Origin: an uncultured Clostridia bacterium
Lineage (GTDB): Bacteria > Bacillota > Clostridia > TANB77 > CAG-508
Reading direction: 5' to 3'
DNA: 64,000 nucleotides
NCBI GenBank assembly: GCA_949388605.1
Contig: CASKJV010000008.1
Location: 21,328 to 85,327 of the forward strand
The first letter of the stretch is position 1; every line of letters starts with the position of its first letter. Shown piece after piece: positions 1-8,085 of the stretch. The position numbers were made by a program, and so were the translations under genes. The notes beneath the pieces were generated by a model, which searched no databases, was not told the origin of the DNA, and saw nothing but the letters and a program-made list of their open reading frames with translations.

Positions 1-160
1 GTATCTCTTTAGGTAATTTTGTTATTTCTCTATTGGTTTCAGTAATAATTATTTTGGAGTCTCTATAAAAAATTAAACATATTACTATAATTATAAATAT
101 TAATAATAATCTAAATATTGACTTTTTTACATTTTTATTTATCTCGATTACTTTTTTCAT
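1..160 (-). CDS. N-terminus of a membrane-anchored protein, clipped by the window edge
   Basis: An open frame on the minus strand starts at an ATG ending at base 160, with a perfect AGGAGGAAAT ribosome site just upstream, and stays open to base 1 (53 codons). The protein begins MKKVIEINKNVKKS, followed by a strongly hydrophobic stretch (about residues 17-32) and then a polar region, so it looks like a signal anchor with the rest outside the membrane. Only this piece is visible, so no family can be assigned. It was too short for the ORF track. Confidence 0.6.
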   Translation of the reverse strand, partial: MKKVIEINKNVKKSIFRLLLIFIIIVICLIFYRDSKIIITETNREITKLPKEI

Positions 161-370
161 ATTTCCTCCTCAATAATTATATTTATCGATAAACATTTAA
201 ATTTCTCAGTAATTAAACATAATTTTCTAATATTACTATACGAATTTAATATCAAAAAGTAAATAACAATTGTCTTACAAATTAAGGCTATAATTGTAAA
301 ATATTTAGGGATGTCTACTTTACAACATATTTTCTTTTTTATTACATAATTAATAAAATTTTGTATTATA

Positions 371-530
371 GAACAAAAGTGGACGATATGATAATTACAA
401 AATACAAAAATTTACTAAATCGTCCTCGTATTTGTTCGAAGCACCAATTTTGTTGTACAAAATTGTGTGCGAAAATTAGAGAAGCTTTTATTGAGTAGGA
501 AGTGCAGAGTACTTTCCTACTCAATAAAAA
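371..530. repeat. Dispersed two-hairpin element, copy 1
   Basis: A block of about 160 bp is almost identical to 20913-21070 and, in its second half, to 28331-28457. It has an outer inverted repeat (TGGACGAT ... ATCGTCC) about 35 bp apart, a middle part with the shared string gttcgaag, and a terminal hairpin ttgagtaggaagt / actttcctactcaa. It lies between the end of the PerM gene and the upstream partial gene, directly beside the PerM terminator. No protein is encoded. Confidence 0.75.
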
Positions 531-562
531 AAGCAGTATAATCAAAATTGATTATACTGCTT
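525..562 (-). terminator. Rho-independent terminator after the PerM-like gene
   Basis: On the minus strand AAGCAGTATAATCA pairs perfectly with TGATTATACTGCTT around a 4-nt loop, followed by a run of T. It sits 20 bp past the stop codon of the permease gene. Confidence 0.8.
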
Positions 563-581
563 GTGCACAAATATAGTTTCT

Positions 582-1724
582 CTATATTTTAAATTCAAAT
601 TTCTTTTTATTACTGTATTCAATAAAATTCATTACTACTAGCTTTATAAATGCAATTACTGGAACTCCTAAAAACATTCCTATAACTCCAAAATAACTTC
701 CCCCAACAGTAACTGCGAAAATAACTAATATTGGGCTTAAATTTAATGATGTTCCTAATATTTTTGGATTAATTATATTAGCATCAATTTGTTGTAATAT
801 TACAATAACTATTCCAACTGCAATTGCTTTTGCAAATCCACTTGTGAATATTGTAATTATAATTGTTAATATAACTGCAAATATTGCTCCAAAATATGGA
901 ATGATGTTAAATACTCCAACTAAGAATCCTAGTAATATTCCATATTTTACTTTCATAATAGCTAATGCAATTCCTATAATAAATCCTACTACTATTGCAT
1001 CTATAATTTGTCCCGAAATATAACTAAAGAAAATACTATTAGTTTTTCTTAAATATTTAGCAATTGCATTATTTATTTTCTTAGAAAATGCTACATTTGA
1101 TAAATTTGTAAAAAAGCTTTTTATGTCGTCTCTTTCTAATAACATATATACTGATACTACAATAGTTACAAATATATCAAATATTATGCTTGTAGCACCT
1201 ACTATTCCTTGAATATATGAATTTATATTTTCTAAATCTATCCAACTTACTATTCCTTTTAAAATATCAACTTTTTCAAGTTCTTTTATATAATCATTAA
1301 CTTTAATTTTTGATAAGATTGAATCTTCATCTAGACTATCGAAATATTCTAATGCACTATTATAATAGTTTGGTATATTAGCTACTAAATCTTTCACACT
1401 AGTAATTACATTTGGTATTACAAAATTAATAATTATAAAAATTATTAATATTGCAATTAAATATGTACAAAATACACCTAACCCACGTGCATGCTTATTT
1501 AAAAACCTTATTTTGCACGATTTTATTGAATTTTCTATTCCCTTACATGGAATATATAATATATATGCAACTAATATTGCCATTAAAAATGGTGCTATTA
1601 CACTAAAAAATCCATTAAATATTCCAAAAATAGAAGATACACTACTTATTACTTTATAAACTAATATAATTGCTACTGCAAAGGAAAACCAATACAGCCA
1701 TTTTCTCCATTCCTTTTTATTCAT
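582..1724 (-). CDS. AI-2E family transporter (PerM/YtvI-like permease)
   Basis: A 380-aa polytopic membrane protein of usual length for the PerM (UPF0118) family. Hydrophobic segments cluster near residues 12-60 and 85-110, and again from about 175 to the C-terminus. The re-entrant-like NIIPYFGAIFA and C-terminal FLGVPVIAF stretches are typical of the family. Members are proposed to export small solutes or signals, or to act in Na+/H+ antiport; the substrate cannot be read from sequence. The ATG is preceded by AGGAG. It appears monocistronic, with its own terminator. Confidence 0.85.
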   Translation of the reverse strand: MNKKEWRKWLYWFSFAVAIILVYKVISSVSSIFGIFNGFFSVIAPFLMAILVAYILYIPCKGIENSIKSCKIRFLNKHARGLGVFCTYLIAILIIFIIINFVIPNVITSVKDLVANIPNYYNSALEYFDSLDEDSILSKIKVNDYIKELEKVDILKGIVSWIDLENINSYIQGIVGATSIIFDIFVTIVVSVYMLLERDDIKSFFTNLSNVAFSKKINNAIAKYLRKTNSIFFSYISGQIIDAIVVGFIIGIALAIMKVKYGILLGFLVGVFNIIPYFGAIFAVILTIIITIFTSGFAKAIAVGIVIVILQQIDANIINPKILGTSLNLSPILVIFAVTVGGSYFGVIGMFLGVPVIAFIKLVVMNFIEYSNKKKFEFKI

Positions 1725-1833
1725 AATTTTCTCCTATTAATTAATAATATACAATTCTATTATACATATAATTACCTTTTAAGACAAGCTTTTTAGCAAA
1801 ATTTGCCTAATGCTTTATATTAAAAATTTTGTA

Positions 1834-2196
1834 TTATATAAAAACATTTTTTATATGATTTATAAATTTATTTTTTTTATTTATATACACTTCTATAATA
1901 TCAAATCTTATATTTTTATTTTCTAATGAATTTTTATATACATAGTATTTAGTTGCATTTACTATATGTTTTTGTTTATATTTATTTACACTCTCTACTG
2001 GGTTGCCGAATTTTTTTGACATTCTAGTTTTTACTTCAACAAATATATAATCTGATTCATTTTTGGCAACAATATCTATTTCTCCATTATAAGAAAGAAA
2101 GTTTCTGTTCAGAATCTCATAATTACTATTTTCTAAATATTTACATGCCTCTTCTTCACCAATTTTTCCAATTTCTTTATTATGATAATTATTCAT
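1834..2196 (-). CDS. yraN: YraN/UPF0102 family nuclease-fold protein
   Basis: A 120-aa protein with the whole UPF0102 signature: an N-terminal GKIGEEEACKYL helix, then NGEIDIVAKN and FVEVKTR, which supply the D and E-x-K positions of the restriction-endonuclease-like fold. The biochemical role of the family is not settled; it is usually regarded as a predicted nuclease. It lies downstream of dprA and comM in the same orientation, and the yraN-dprA-comM group recurs in many bacteria, consistent with a job in DNA uptake, processing or repair. Confidence 0.88.
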   Translation of the reverse strand: MNNYHNKEIGKIGEEEACKYLENSNYEILNRNFLSYNGEIDIVAKNESDYIFVEVKTRMSKKFGNPVESVNKYKQKHIVNATKYYVYKNSLENKNIRFDIIEVYINKKNKFINHIKNVFI

Positions 2197-2353
2197 ACCA
2201 TTCTATATGATATATTGATAATTAAAATATATCATAAACTCCTTATATAATATATTTAGGCTTTTAATAAGGTTTTACCTATAAACCTTTAAGTTTATAT
2301 TCCTAAAGTCAATTTATTTATCACAATTTATCTTTTTAAGCAACCTTATACAA

Positions 2354-3217
2354 TTAATCTTTAATTTTGTAAACACCCATTTCTTGGGTAACAATATTCT
2401 CCAATTCCATTTTTAATAGTAATTCCAAAATTTCCTTAATAGAATAATTAGTACTTGTTAATAATTGATCTATTGTACTTTCTCCTTTCTCTAATAAATT
2501 ATAGATTTTCTTATATTCCTTTTTTATAATTATTTTATTTACATCTTTTTTACACTTTCTATTCATAAACTGTGGATAATTTACTAAGATATCTTCTATT
2601 GAAGTAGTTAATATTGCTCCTTCTTTTATTATTTTATTAACTCCTACACCATATACACTGTCTATTCTTCCAGGTATTGCAAACACTAATTTTTCTTGTT
2701 CTCTTGCATATCTTACTGTAATAGATGTTCCACTTCTATATCCAGCCTCAATTACCAAAACCCCTTCTGAAATAGCAGATACAATTCTATTTCTTAATGG
2801 AAAATGTTCTTTAGTTGCTAATAAATTATTCTCATATTCAGTTAATACTAAACCATCATTTTTAATTATTCTTTCAAATAAATTATAATTCTCTGGTGGA
2901 AATATCTTTTCAAGTCCACCCCCTAAAACAGCTATTGTTTTTCCACTATAATCTAATGCTGTTTGATGAGCCATTGCATCTGTTCCAATTGCCATTCCAC
3001 TAACAATAGGTATATTTCTTAAAACTAATTCCTTTGAAAACAATTTACAGTTTTTTATTCCATATTTTGTTATATTTCTAGTTCCTATTACTGCAAAAGA
3101 ATCCTCATACAATAATTTTATATTTCCCATAAAATATAATTGTTCTGGAGACTTATTTATATTTTTTAGCTTATTAGGAAATTCACTTTTTTCTAATTTA
3201 CAAATTTTATATTTCAT
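2354..3217 (-). CDS. dprA: DNA-processing protein DprA (Smf)
   Basis: A 287-aa DprA, the protein that loads RecA on incoming single-stranded DNA during transformation. The Rossmann-like core is clear: VIGTRNITKYG, SGMAIGTDAMAH, AVLGGGLEKIFPPEN, then EAGYRSGTSITVRYAREQ and FAIPG. The last 60 residues look like the C-terminal winged helix (EKGESTIDQLLTSTNYS). The N-terminal SAM-like domain of long DprAs is missing or minimal, so this is a short form. It follows comM by 25 bp, so the two are probably co-transcribed. Late competence genes are not in the window, so uptake ability cannot be judged. Confidence 0.93.
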   Translation of the reverse strand: MKYKICKLEKSEFPNKLKNINKSPEQLYFMGNIKLLYEDSFAVIGTRNITKYGIKNCKLFSKELVLRNIPIVSGMAIGTDAMAHQTALDYSGKTIAVLGGGLEKIFPPENYNLFERIIKNDGLVLTEYENNLLATKEHFPLRNRIVSAISEGVLVIEAGYRSGTSITVRYAREQEKLVFAIPGRIDSVYGVGVNKIIKEGAILTTSIEDILVNYPQFMNRKCKKDVNKIIIKKEYKKIYNLLEKGESTIDQLLTSTNYSIKEILELLLKMELENIVTQEMGVYKIKD

Positions 3218-3242
3218 TCATTTTATCCTTTATTTATAATAA

Positions 3243-4757
3243 TTATCTATCTAATATTCTATACTGAATTGCTTCTAAAACATGATTTAATTTAATATTA
3301 TTTTCCTTATCTAAATCTGCTATTGTTCTAGCTACTTTTAAAATTTTAGAATATGCTCTATTTGATAATTTTAATTTTTGTAAATATTCTTCTATCACTT
3401 TAAATGTTTTATCTTCTATTTCACAATATTTTTCTATCATATTTGCTGTTAATTCTGCATTAGAATATATTAAATCATCCTTATATCTATCTAATTGTAA
3501 TTTTCTAGCATAATTCACTCTTTCTTTAATGTCTTTAGATTTTTCTGTTTTTCTATCTCTTAATTTTGTATATTCTACTGAGTTAACCTGTATTTGTAAA
3601 TCAAATCTATCTATCATAGGTCCACTTAATTTTGATCTATAATTTAATCTTTGCTTTTCTGAACATACGCATTCTTTTATCTTACTTCCATAATACCCAC
3701 ATGGACAAGGATTCATACTAGCTATAATCATAAAATTACAAGGATAAGAAACACTTATACCTACTCTTGTTATATTAACTACTTTATCTTCCATAGGTAT
3801 TCTTAAAACTTCTAATGTACTTTTATTAAATTCTAATAATTCATCTAAAAACAATACCCCTAAATGAGCTAAGCTAACTTCTCCTGGTTTAGGAATTCTT
3901 CCACCACCAATTAAAGCTCGCTCAGATATTGTATGATGTGGTGCTCTAAAAGGCCTTTGTGTAATTAATGTTTGGTTTTTTAAATTTCCTGCTATACTAT
4001 GAATTTTGGTAATTTCTAAAGATTCTTCAAAACTCAAATCTGGTAAAATAGTTGGAAAACGTTTTGCCATCATCGTTTTACCTGAGCCTGGACTTCCAAA
4101 CATTAGACAATTATGGCCTCCTGCTGCTGCAATTTCTAACGCTCTTTTGACTATTTCATGTCCTTTTACATCTGAATAATCTATAATATTTTCCTCTACA
4201 TTTTCAAAAACATCTTGTATATTAATTTCTTCTTTTTTTATTTCTTTCTTTTTATTTAAATATTCAATCAATTCTTTTAAATTTGAAATACCTATAGCTA
4301 CCACGCCATCTATTATTGATGCCTCCTGTACATTTTCTTTTGGAAGGATTATTCTTTTTATCCCTTTTTTCTTTGCTTCAATACAAATTGGCAAAACACC
4401 ATTTATTTTATTTAATCTGCCATTTAAGGATAATTCCCCAATAAAAATAGTATCTTCTAATAATATTTGATGTATTATTTCCATAGATTTTAAAATTCCT
4501 ACTGCAATTGCTAAATCTAATGAAGCTCCTGCCTTTCTTATATTTGCTGGTGATAAATTTATAATATATTTTCTGCTTAATAATTCAATTCCACAATTTT
4601 TTATTGCTGTTCTTACTCTTTCTTTAGACTCTTTTATATTTGTATCTGGTAAACCTACAATTTCAAAGCATGGCATTCCAGAAGAAATATCTACTTCTAC
4701 ATTAATTAAAATTCCATCTAATCCTTGCAAGTACATGCTTTTTACGAATGATAACAA
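3243..4757 (-). CDS. comM: YifB/ComM family Mg-chelatase-like AAA+ ATPase
   Basis: An AAA+ ATPase of about 504 aa. Residues 1-175 are the Lon-protease-like ChlI domain; the Walker A GSPGSGKT sits near residue 220 and the Walker B-like LFLDELLEF follows. A Cys cluster (CPCGYYGSKIKECVC) and a C-terminal Mg-chelatase domain complete the family layout. In proteobacteria ComM is a helicase that extends heteroduplex during transformation. The track opens at GTG/ATG, but AAGGAG lies 7 nt before an in-frame TTG (start at 4757) that gives the usual MLSFVKS beginning, so I prefer that start. Head gene of comM-dprA-yraN. Confidence 0.9.
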   Translation of the reverse strand: MLSFVKSMYLQGLDGILINVEVDISSGMPCFEIVGLPDTNIKESKERVRTAIKNCGIELLSRKYIINLSPANIRKAGASLDLAIAVGILKSMEIIHQILLEDTIFIGELSLNGRLNKINGVLPICIEAKKKGIKRIILPKENVQEASIIDGVVAIGISNLKELIEYLNKKKEIKKEEINIQDVFENVEENIIDYSDVKGHEIVKRALEIAAAGGHNCLMFGSPGSGKTMMAKRFPTILPDLSFEESLEITKIHSIAGNLKNQTLITQRPFRAPHHTISERALIGGGRIPKPGEVSLAHLGVLFLDELLEFNKSTLEVLRIPMEDKVVNITRVGISVSYPCNFMIIASMNPCPCGYYGSKIKECVCSEKQRLNYRSKLSGPMIDRFDLQIQVNSVEYTKLRDRKTEKSKDIKERVNYARKLQLDRYKDDLIYSNAELTANMIEKYCEIEDKTFKVIEEYLQKLKLSNRAYSKILKVARTIADLDKENNIKLNHVLEAIQYRILDR

Positions 4758-4804
4758 ACACATCACTCCTTTTTATTTAATTTTAAATTTTATTTGGAAA
4801 AATT

Positions 4805-4818
4805 TGAGCGGATGCTCA
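4805..4818. promoter_or_regulatory. TGAGC(N4)GCTCA palindrome downstream of the comM promoter
   Basis: A perfect 5-4-5 palindrome, TGAGCGGATGCTCA, lies 16 bases downstream of the -10 box, in the early transcribed leader of comM. This size and shape resemble operators of TetR-type repressors. No regulator gene is adjacent, so the assignment is an inference. Confidence 0.35.
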
Positions 4819-4834
4819 TGAAATAATTTTTAGT

Positions 4835-4863
4835 ATAATACAATAGTAAATTAAATTTGTCAA
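4835..4863 (-). promoter_or_regulatory. SigA-type promoter for comM-dprA-yraN
   Basis: On the minus strand TTGACA, a 17-nt spacer and TATTAT give an almost perfect housekeeping promoter about 80 bp upstream of the comM start. Confidence 0.75.
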
Positions 4864-4876
4864 TATATAAAATGTA

Positions 4877-4907
4877 AAAACTCATAATGTATTAACATTA
4901 TGAGTTT
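4877..4907 (-). terminator. Terminator after the orphan gene at 4955
   Basis: AAAACTCATAATGT pairs with ACATTATGAGTTTT around ATTA, with a T-rich run on the minus side (TTTTTACATTTT). The plus-side flank is also T-rich, so it may work in both directions. Confidence 0.75.
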
Positions 4908-4954
4908 TCTTTTCTTCATTTTACTAATAATGAGATGTTTAAAATATTATAACA

Positions 4955-5368
4955 TTATTTTAATAATGCTTCACCTGCAGTAATTCCAAGTTCTTTACAA
5001 AGCGCTGCGAATTTGTTTCCATCCAGTTCTTTAATTATCTCTTCCATTTTCCAATCTCGAATGTAATCGAGTTTTAATTTCTGTACTTTACCATCGGGAT
5101 AAGACATGAGTTCTCCTGGCTTAAAGTATTTTCTATATGACTTCCAACCTTCAAAACATTTTCCCCGACCAGGTTCTTTCTTCATACGATTTCGGATTTT
5201 TTCTTCGATAATTTGGGGGGCTTCTGACTCATCACATATAGTCTCTACCCATCCATATGAAAGAATTGGAACTCTTTGATATTCTTTCCGTTTCCACCAA
5301 TGTTTCTTTTTTTTTAACATAGTAAATCCTTCCATTACAAAAATTTGACTTGCTTTTACTAATGCCAT
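4955..5368 (-). CDS. Uncharacterised small protein, foreign-looking composition
   Basis: I do not recognise this gene. The tracked frame begins at 5479, but AAGGAGG sits 8 nt before the ATG ending at 5368, giving a 137-aa protein starting MALVKASQIF. It is basic near the N-terminus (KKKKHWWKRK), has a central GRGKCFEGWKSYRKYFKPG stretch, and ends in a short helical part (KFAALCKELGITAGEALL). No signal peptide or membrane segment is seen. Base composition is visibly richer in G+C than its neighbours, it has its own consensus promoter and terminator, and it stands alone, all consistent with horizontal acquisition. Confidence 0.6.
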   Translation of the reverse strand: MALVKASQIFVMEGFTMLKKKKHWWKRKEYQRVPILSYGWVETICDESEAPQIIEEKIRNRMKKEPGRGKCFEGWKSYRKYFKPGELMSYPDGKVQKLKLDYIRDWKMEEIIKELDGNKFAALCKELGITAGEALLK

Positions 5369-5450
5369 ATATTGATTCCTCCTTACGTGTTGACTATATA
5401 ATTTTAGATTACTATATAGTATGAAAAATTTTATAAGAATTACCTTGTAA

Positions 5451-5479
5451 ATCATAACATATTTATGTAAACATGTCAA
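5451..5479 (-). promoter_or_regulatory. Consensus promoter for the orphan gene at 4955
   Basis: TTGACA, a 17-nt spacer and TATGAT on the minus strand, about 80 nt upstream of the chosen ATG. It lies inside the upstream part of the tracked ORF, which supports the shorter start. Confidence 0.75.
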
Positions 5480-5815
5480 TTTTCACAATATTCCTATAGT
5501 GGCAATCTCTCTGGAAAATTTATGAAATGAGGGATGTTCACGTTGCCTTTGATATATGGGCAAGAAGTGAAAGAGGCGCATTTTATAGATTTAGAATTTG
5601 TATGAAATTTAGCTTGAACGAGCATATTTTTGCATTTTTCATATTGTATTACTGCAAGTCTAAATAAGAAATCTATTATTATATTTATATTAACTAATAT
5701 ATTTTTTGAAACTAATTTATTATCTATTTGGTATAATATAATTATTTTAATAATCTACCTACAAATTAAAATTTTATTGTTTTACAACTCTTCTAAGTTT
5801 ATTATCCTAATACTT
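5480..5815. other. Intergenic stretch with no supported gene
   Basis: Bases 5500-5600 are less AT-rich than their surroundings and hold only short frames: a 32-codon minus-strand frame ending HKFSREIATIGIL and a plus-strand frame FDIWARSERGAFYRFRIC. They may be a decayed gene, but I cannot support a product. The rest is AT-rich filler. Confidence 0.4.
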
Positions 5816-5850
5816 AAAAAAAGAACTCTAAGGAAAATCCTTAAAGTTCA
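5816..5850 (-). terminator. Terminator after the YabE-like gene
   Basis: On the minus strand GAACTTTAAGGA / TCCTTAGAGTTC forms a stem followed by seven T residues, directly past the stop codon. Confidence 0.8.
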
Positions 5851-5855
5851 TATTT

Positions 5856-6830
5856 TTATTCATATACATAACATTCTAAGCTTCTTCTACCAAAGCTAAT
5901 TGCTGATGAATGAGAACCCATATAAATATCTATTCTATTATTAGATATTGCTCCTCCTCTATCTTCTACAACAAACCACCCACCGTTTGGTTTATTTGCT
6001 AATGCTGGCACATAAATAACTGTTCCTATTGGGTATCCACTTCCAGCAGCTACAGTATGCCATTCTTTAGCATGAGCGCCAGAACTTGTAATTCCGTTAG
6101 TTTTACCAGTACATTTTGCACATGAACAATAAGCAGAAGTATTCATTTTAACAACTTTTGGTGTCATTCCTTCAACACTAGCTGATAATGTTTCTGGAGA
6201 AACTACAGTTCTATTTCCACCTGATCTTGAAGTAATTTTTGTTGATATTTGAATAATCTTCTCTACTGGCTCTCTTATAATTGTTTCTGCAATTACATTT
6301 CTTTCTATTTCAACTTCATCTTGGTATTTTGCTTTATATTTAATTTCTTTTAATCCATTAACACCTTCTTGAAGAACTTTATCGTTAGTTTCAGTTCCTT
6401 CTTTTGAGACGTCTTTGGTTATTGTTTCATAAGGTATTTCAACTTGCTCTACGATTATTTTTTCAGTTACTGTTACATATTTTCCTAATATTTCTTCAGT
6501 AGTAACACTTTCAACTTGCTCAGAAACAACACTTTTCTCTTCTGTTATTTTAGAAATAGTAATTGTTTTTGTTAAATCAATATTTGAATTAATATCAGGA
6601 TAAACTATCTCATCTGGTAATATTATAGTGTGATTTTCTGCTAATATATCTGCTATTTTAATATTTGATGTCATAACAGTAGTTTCATAGCCTTCTGGAA
6701 AAACTATAGTTACATAGTTTACTTCTGACTTTGAAGCTTTAACTCCTATTGTAAGTATACAGATTAAAATAATGCTTATAAAAACAATTTTTCTAATTAT
6801 CCTTATAGATAATTTTTCATCTGTTTTCAT
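5856..6830 (-). CDS. YabE-like secreted protein with DUF348, G5 and 3D domains
   Basis: A 324-aa exported protein. An N-terminal hydrophobic segment (about residues 14-32) is followed by a ubiquitin-like DUF348 region (FPEGYETTVMTSNIKIADIL), a G5 domain (about 110-195) and a C-terminal 3D domain (about 230-324) with NTSAYCSCAKCTGKTNG and VVEDRGGAISNNRIDIYMGSH, which hold the three conserved Asp of the MltA/Rpf-like fold. Relatives are predicted peptidoglycan lytic enzymes of the resuscitation-promoting or stationary-phase survival type. It has a perfect promoter and its own terminator, so it is monocistronic. Confidence 0.85.
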   Translation of the reverse strand: MKTDEKLSIRIIRKIVFISIILICILTIGVKASKSEVNYVTIVFPEGYETTVMTSNIKIADILAENHTIILPDEIVYPDINSNIDLTKTITISKITEEKSVVSEQVESVTTEEILGKYVTVTEKIIVEQVEIPYETITKDVSKEGTETNDKVLQEGVNGLKEIKYKAKYQDEVEIERNVIAETIIREPVEKIIQISTKITSRSGGNRTVVSPETLSASVEGMTPKVVKMNTSAYCSCAKCTGKTNGITSSGAHAKEWHTVAAGSGYPIGTVIYVPALANKPNGGWFVVEDRGGAISNNRIDIYMGSHSSAISFGRRSLECYVYE

Positions 6831-6857
6831 AAATTTGCCCCCTTAATTTGCGTTATC

Positions 6858-6886
6858 ATTATATAATTAATTTATATGTTTGTCAA
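6858..6886 (-). promoter_or_regulatory. Perfect SigA promoter for the YabE-like gene
   Basis: TTGACA, a 17-nt spacer and TATAAT on the minus strand, about 30 bp before the start codon; both hexamers match consensus exactly. Confidence 0.85.
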
Positions 6887-6910
6887 TCTTAAAAGATGAC
6901 AAGACTGTCC

Positions 6911-6970
6911 AAAAAAAGAATACAAAAAACCTTAGTCTTTTTTTTGACTAAGGTTTTTTGTATTCTTTTA
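6911..6970. terminator. Long bidirectional terminator hairpin
   Basis: AGAATACAAAAAACCTTAGTC pairs with GACTAAGGTTTTTTGTATTCT around an eight-T loop. T runs lie on both sides. It ends the transglutaminase-like gene on the minus strand and shields the next promoter. Confidence 0.85.
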
Positions 6971-7069
6971 TTCCTAAATTTATAGGGAATAAATATAATT
7001 TTACAATTGTATGAAATTATTTTATTTGATAAATATACTACAAAAATACTAATAATAATCGTTTATTAA

Positions 7070-7924
7070 TTAAAAATATTTTACTTTTGAATATTTATAC
7101 ATTGTTTTGCTTTTATCCTTATGATCTACTCTAATCTTATTTTTAGAAATAAGCAAATAATTTAAAGTTTCTCCTGTATCATTCCAACAGACATCTACAT
7201 ACTTGATTACATTATTAACTTTTACTTTATTCCAAGAATGTGATTGCCATCCAGTATTTGTTTTTACAATTCCAACTACATATTGGGCATTTAATCCCAC
7301 TGTCTTACAAATTGCACAAAATTCATATGCATAACCTGAACATACTGTATTTCCAAACAAAGCTGCTGATAGAGTATTTTTCTTGTGTTTATAATCGTAT
7401 TTAACAGTATCAGATATATATTTATTAATCTTCTTTACAGCATTTACTTCTGTGGTTTTTTTCGTAAGTTTCAACTGGTTAATAATTCTCTTTATCTTTT
7501 TTTCATTTAATTTACTGTTATCTAATGTTGCAGCAATTTTCTTCATCTGTACCATTTGACCTGTGACTTTCGTTTTTTTCTTATCGTATATTGGACATAT
7601 ACCAGAAAGATATGAAGTTGCATCAGAATAATGGCATTCTGGTAAAATATGGGGATTATACATAATCATTCGCATTTCATATACTGTCATTTCTATTTCG
7701 GTGACTATGCCCTTCCGTACACCTTTATTATATAATTCCAATATCTGATTCCAAAAAACTTCTTGAGAATTTGTTAATTTATATTGCGTCTCATAAATGT
7801 TATTCATTGTTAACATTTTATTCTTTGCTTTTGCATCTATAATATCTGGATCAATTTCAAATATTATACCAATTAGTATTAGTAAAAATAATGTACGAGT
7901 TATTATCTTTCTTAATAAATTCAT
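7070..7924 (-). CDS. Secreted transglutaminase-like (papain-fold) protein
   Basis: A 284-aa protein with a signal peptide (MNLLRKIITRTLFLLILIG). The C-terminal half holds a transglutaminase-like core. The likely nucleophile Cys is in NTVCSGYAYEF, the His in QSHSWNKVKV and the Asp in YVDVCWND, which matches the Cys-His-Asp order of the superfamily. In Clostridia such proteins are mostly surface peptidases or cross-linkers of unknown substrate. The N-terminal half is unassigned. Start from AGGAGGACAAATTC before the ATG. Confidence 0.8.
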   Translation of the reverse strand: MNLLRKIITRTLFLLILIGIIFEIDPDIIDAKAKNKMLTMNNIYETQYKLTNSQEVFWNQILELYNKGVRKGIVTEIEMTVYEMRMIMYNPHILPECHYSDATSYLSGICPIYDKKKTKVTGQMVQMKKIAATLDNSKLNEKKIKRIINQLKLTKKTTEVNAVKKINKYISDTVKYDYKHKKNTLSAALFGNTVCSGYAYEFCAICKTVGLNAQYVVGIVKTNTGWQSHSWNKVKVNNVIKYVDVCWNDTGETLNYLLISKNKIRVDHKDKSKTMYKYSKVKYF

Positions 7925-8039
7925 GAATTTGTCCTCCTCTTTCGAATTACAATATTACAATTATAAAATTATCAATGTGCAATTTTTATATAAATTTAAT
8001 TATAACAGACTTACATAATTTTTCAAGTATTATATATAA

Positions 8040-8078
8040 ATATCCAATATTCTAGATTGTTTTTAGAATATTGGATAT
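8040..8078 (-). terminator. Terminator after htpX
   Basis: ATATCCAATATTCTA pairs with TAGAATATTGGATAT around a 10-nt loop, just past the htpX stop codon; T-rich on the minus side. Confidence 0.75.
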
Positions 8079-8085
8079 AATTAGA

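Noticed and set aside
5630-5899. 89-aa plus-strand ORF in the track
   Set aside because: It begins with a non-ATG codon, has no ribosome site, runs over the terminator and into the 3' end of the YabE-like gene, and its Ile/Phe-rich translation is what AT-rich DNA yields by chance.
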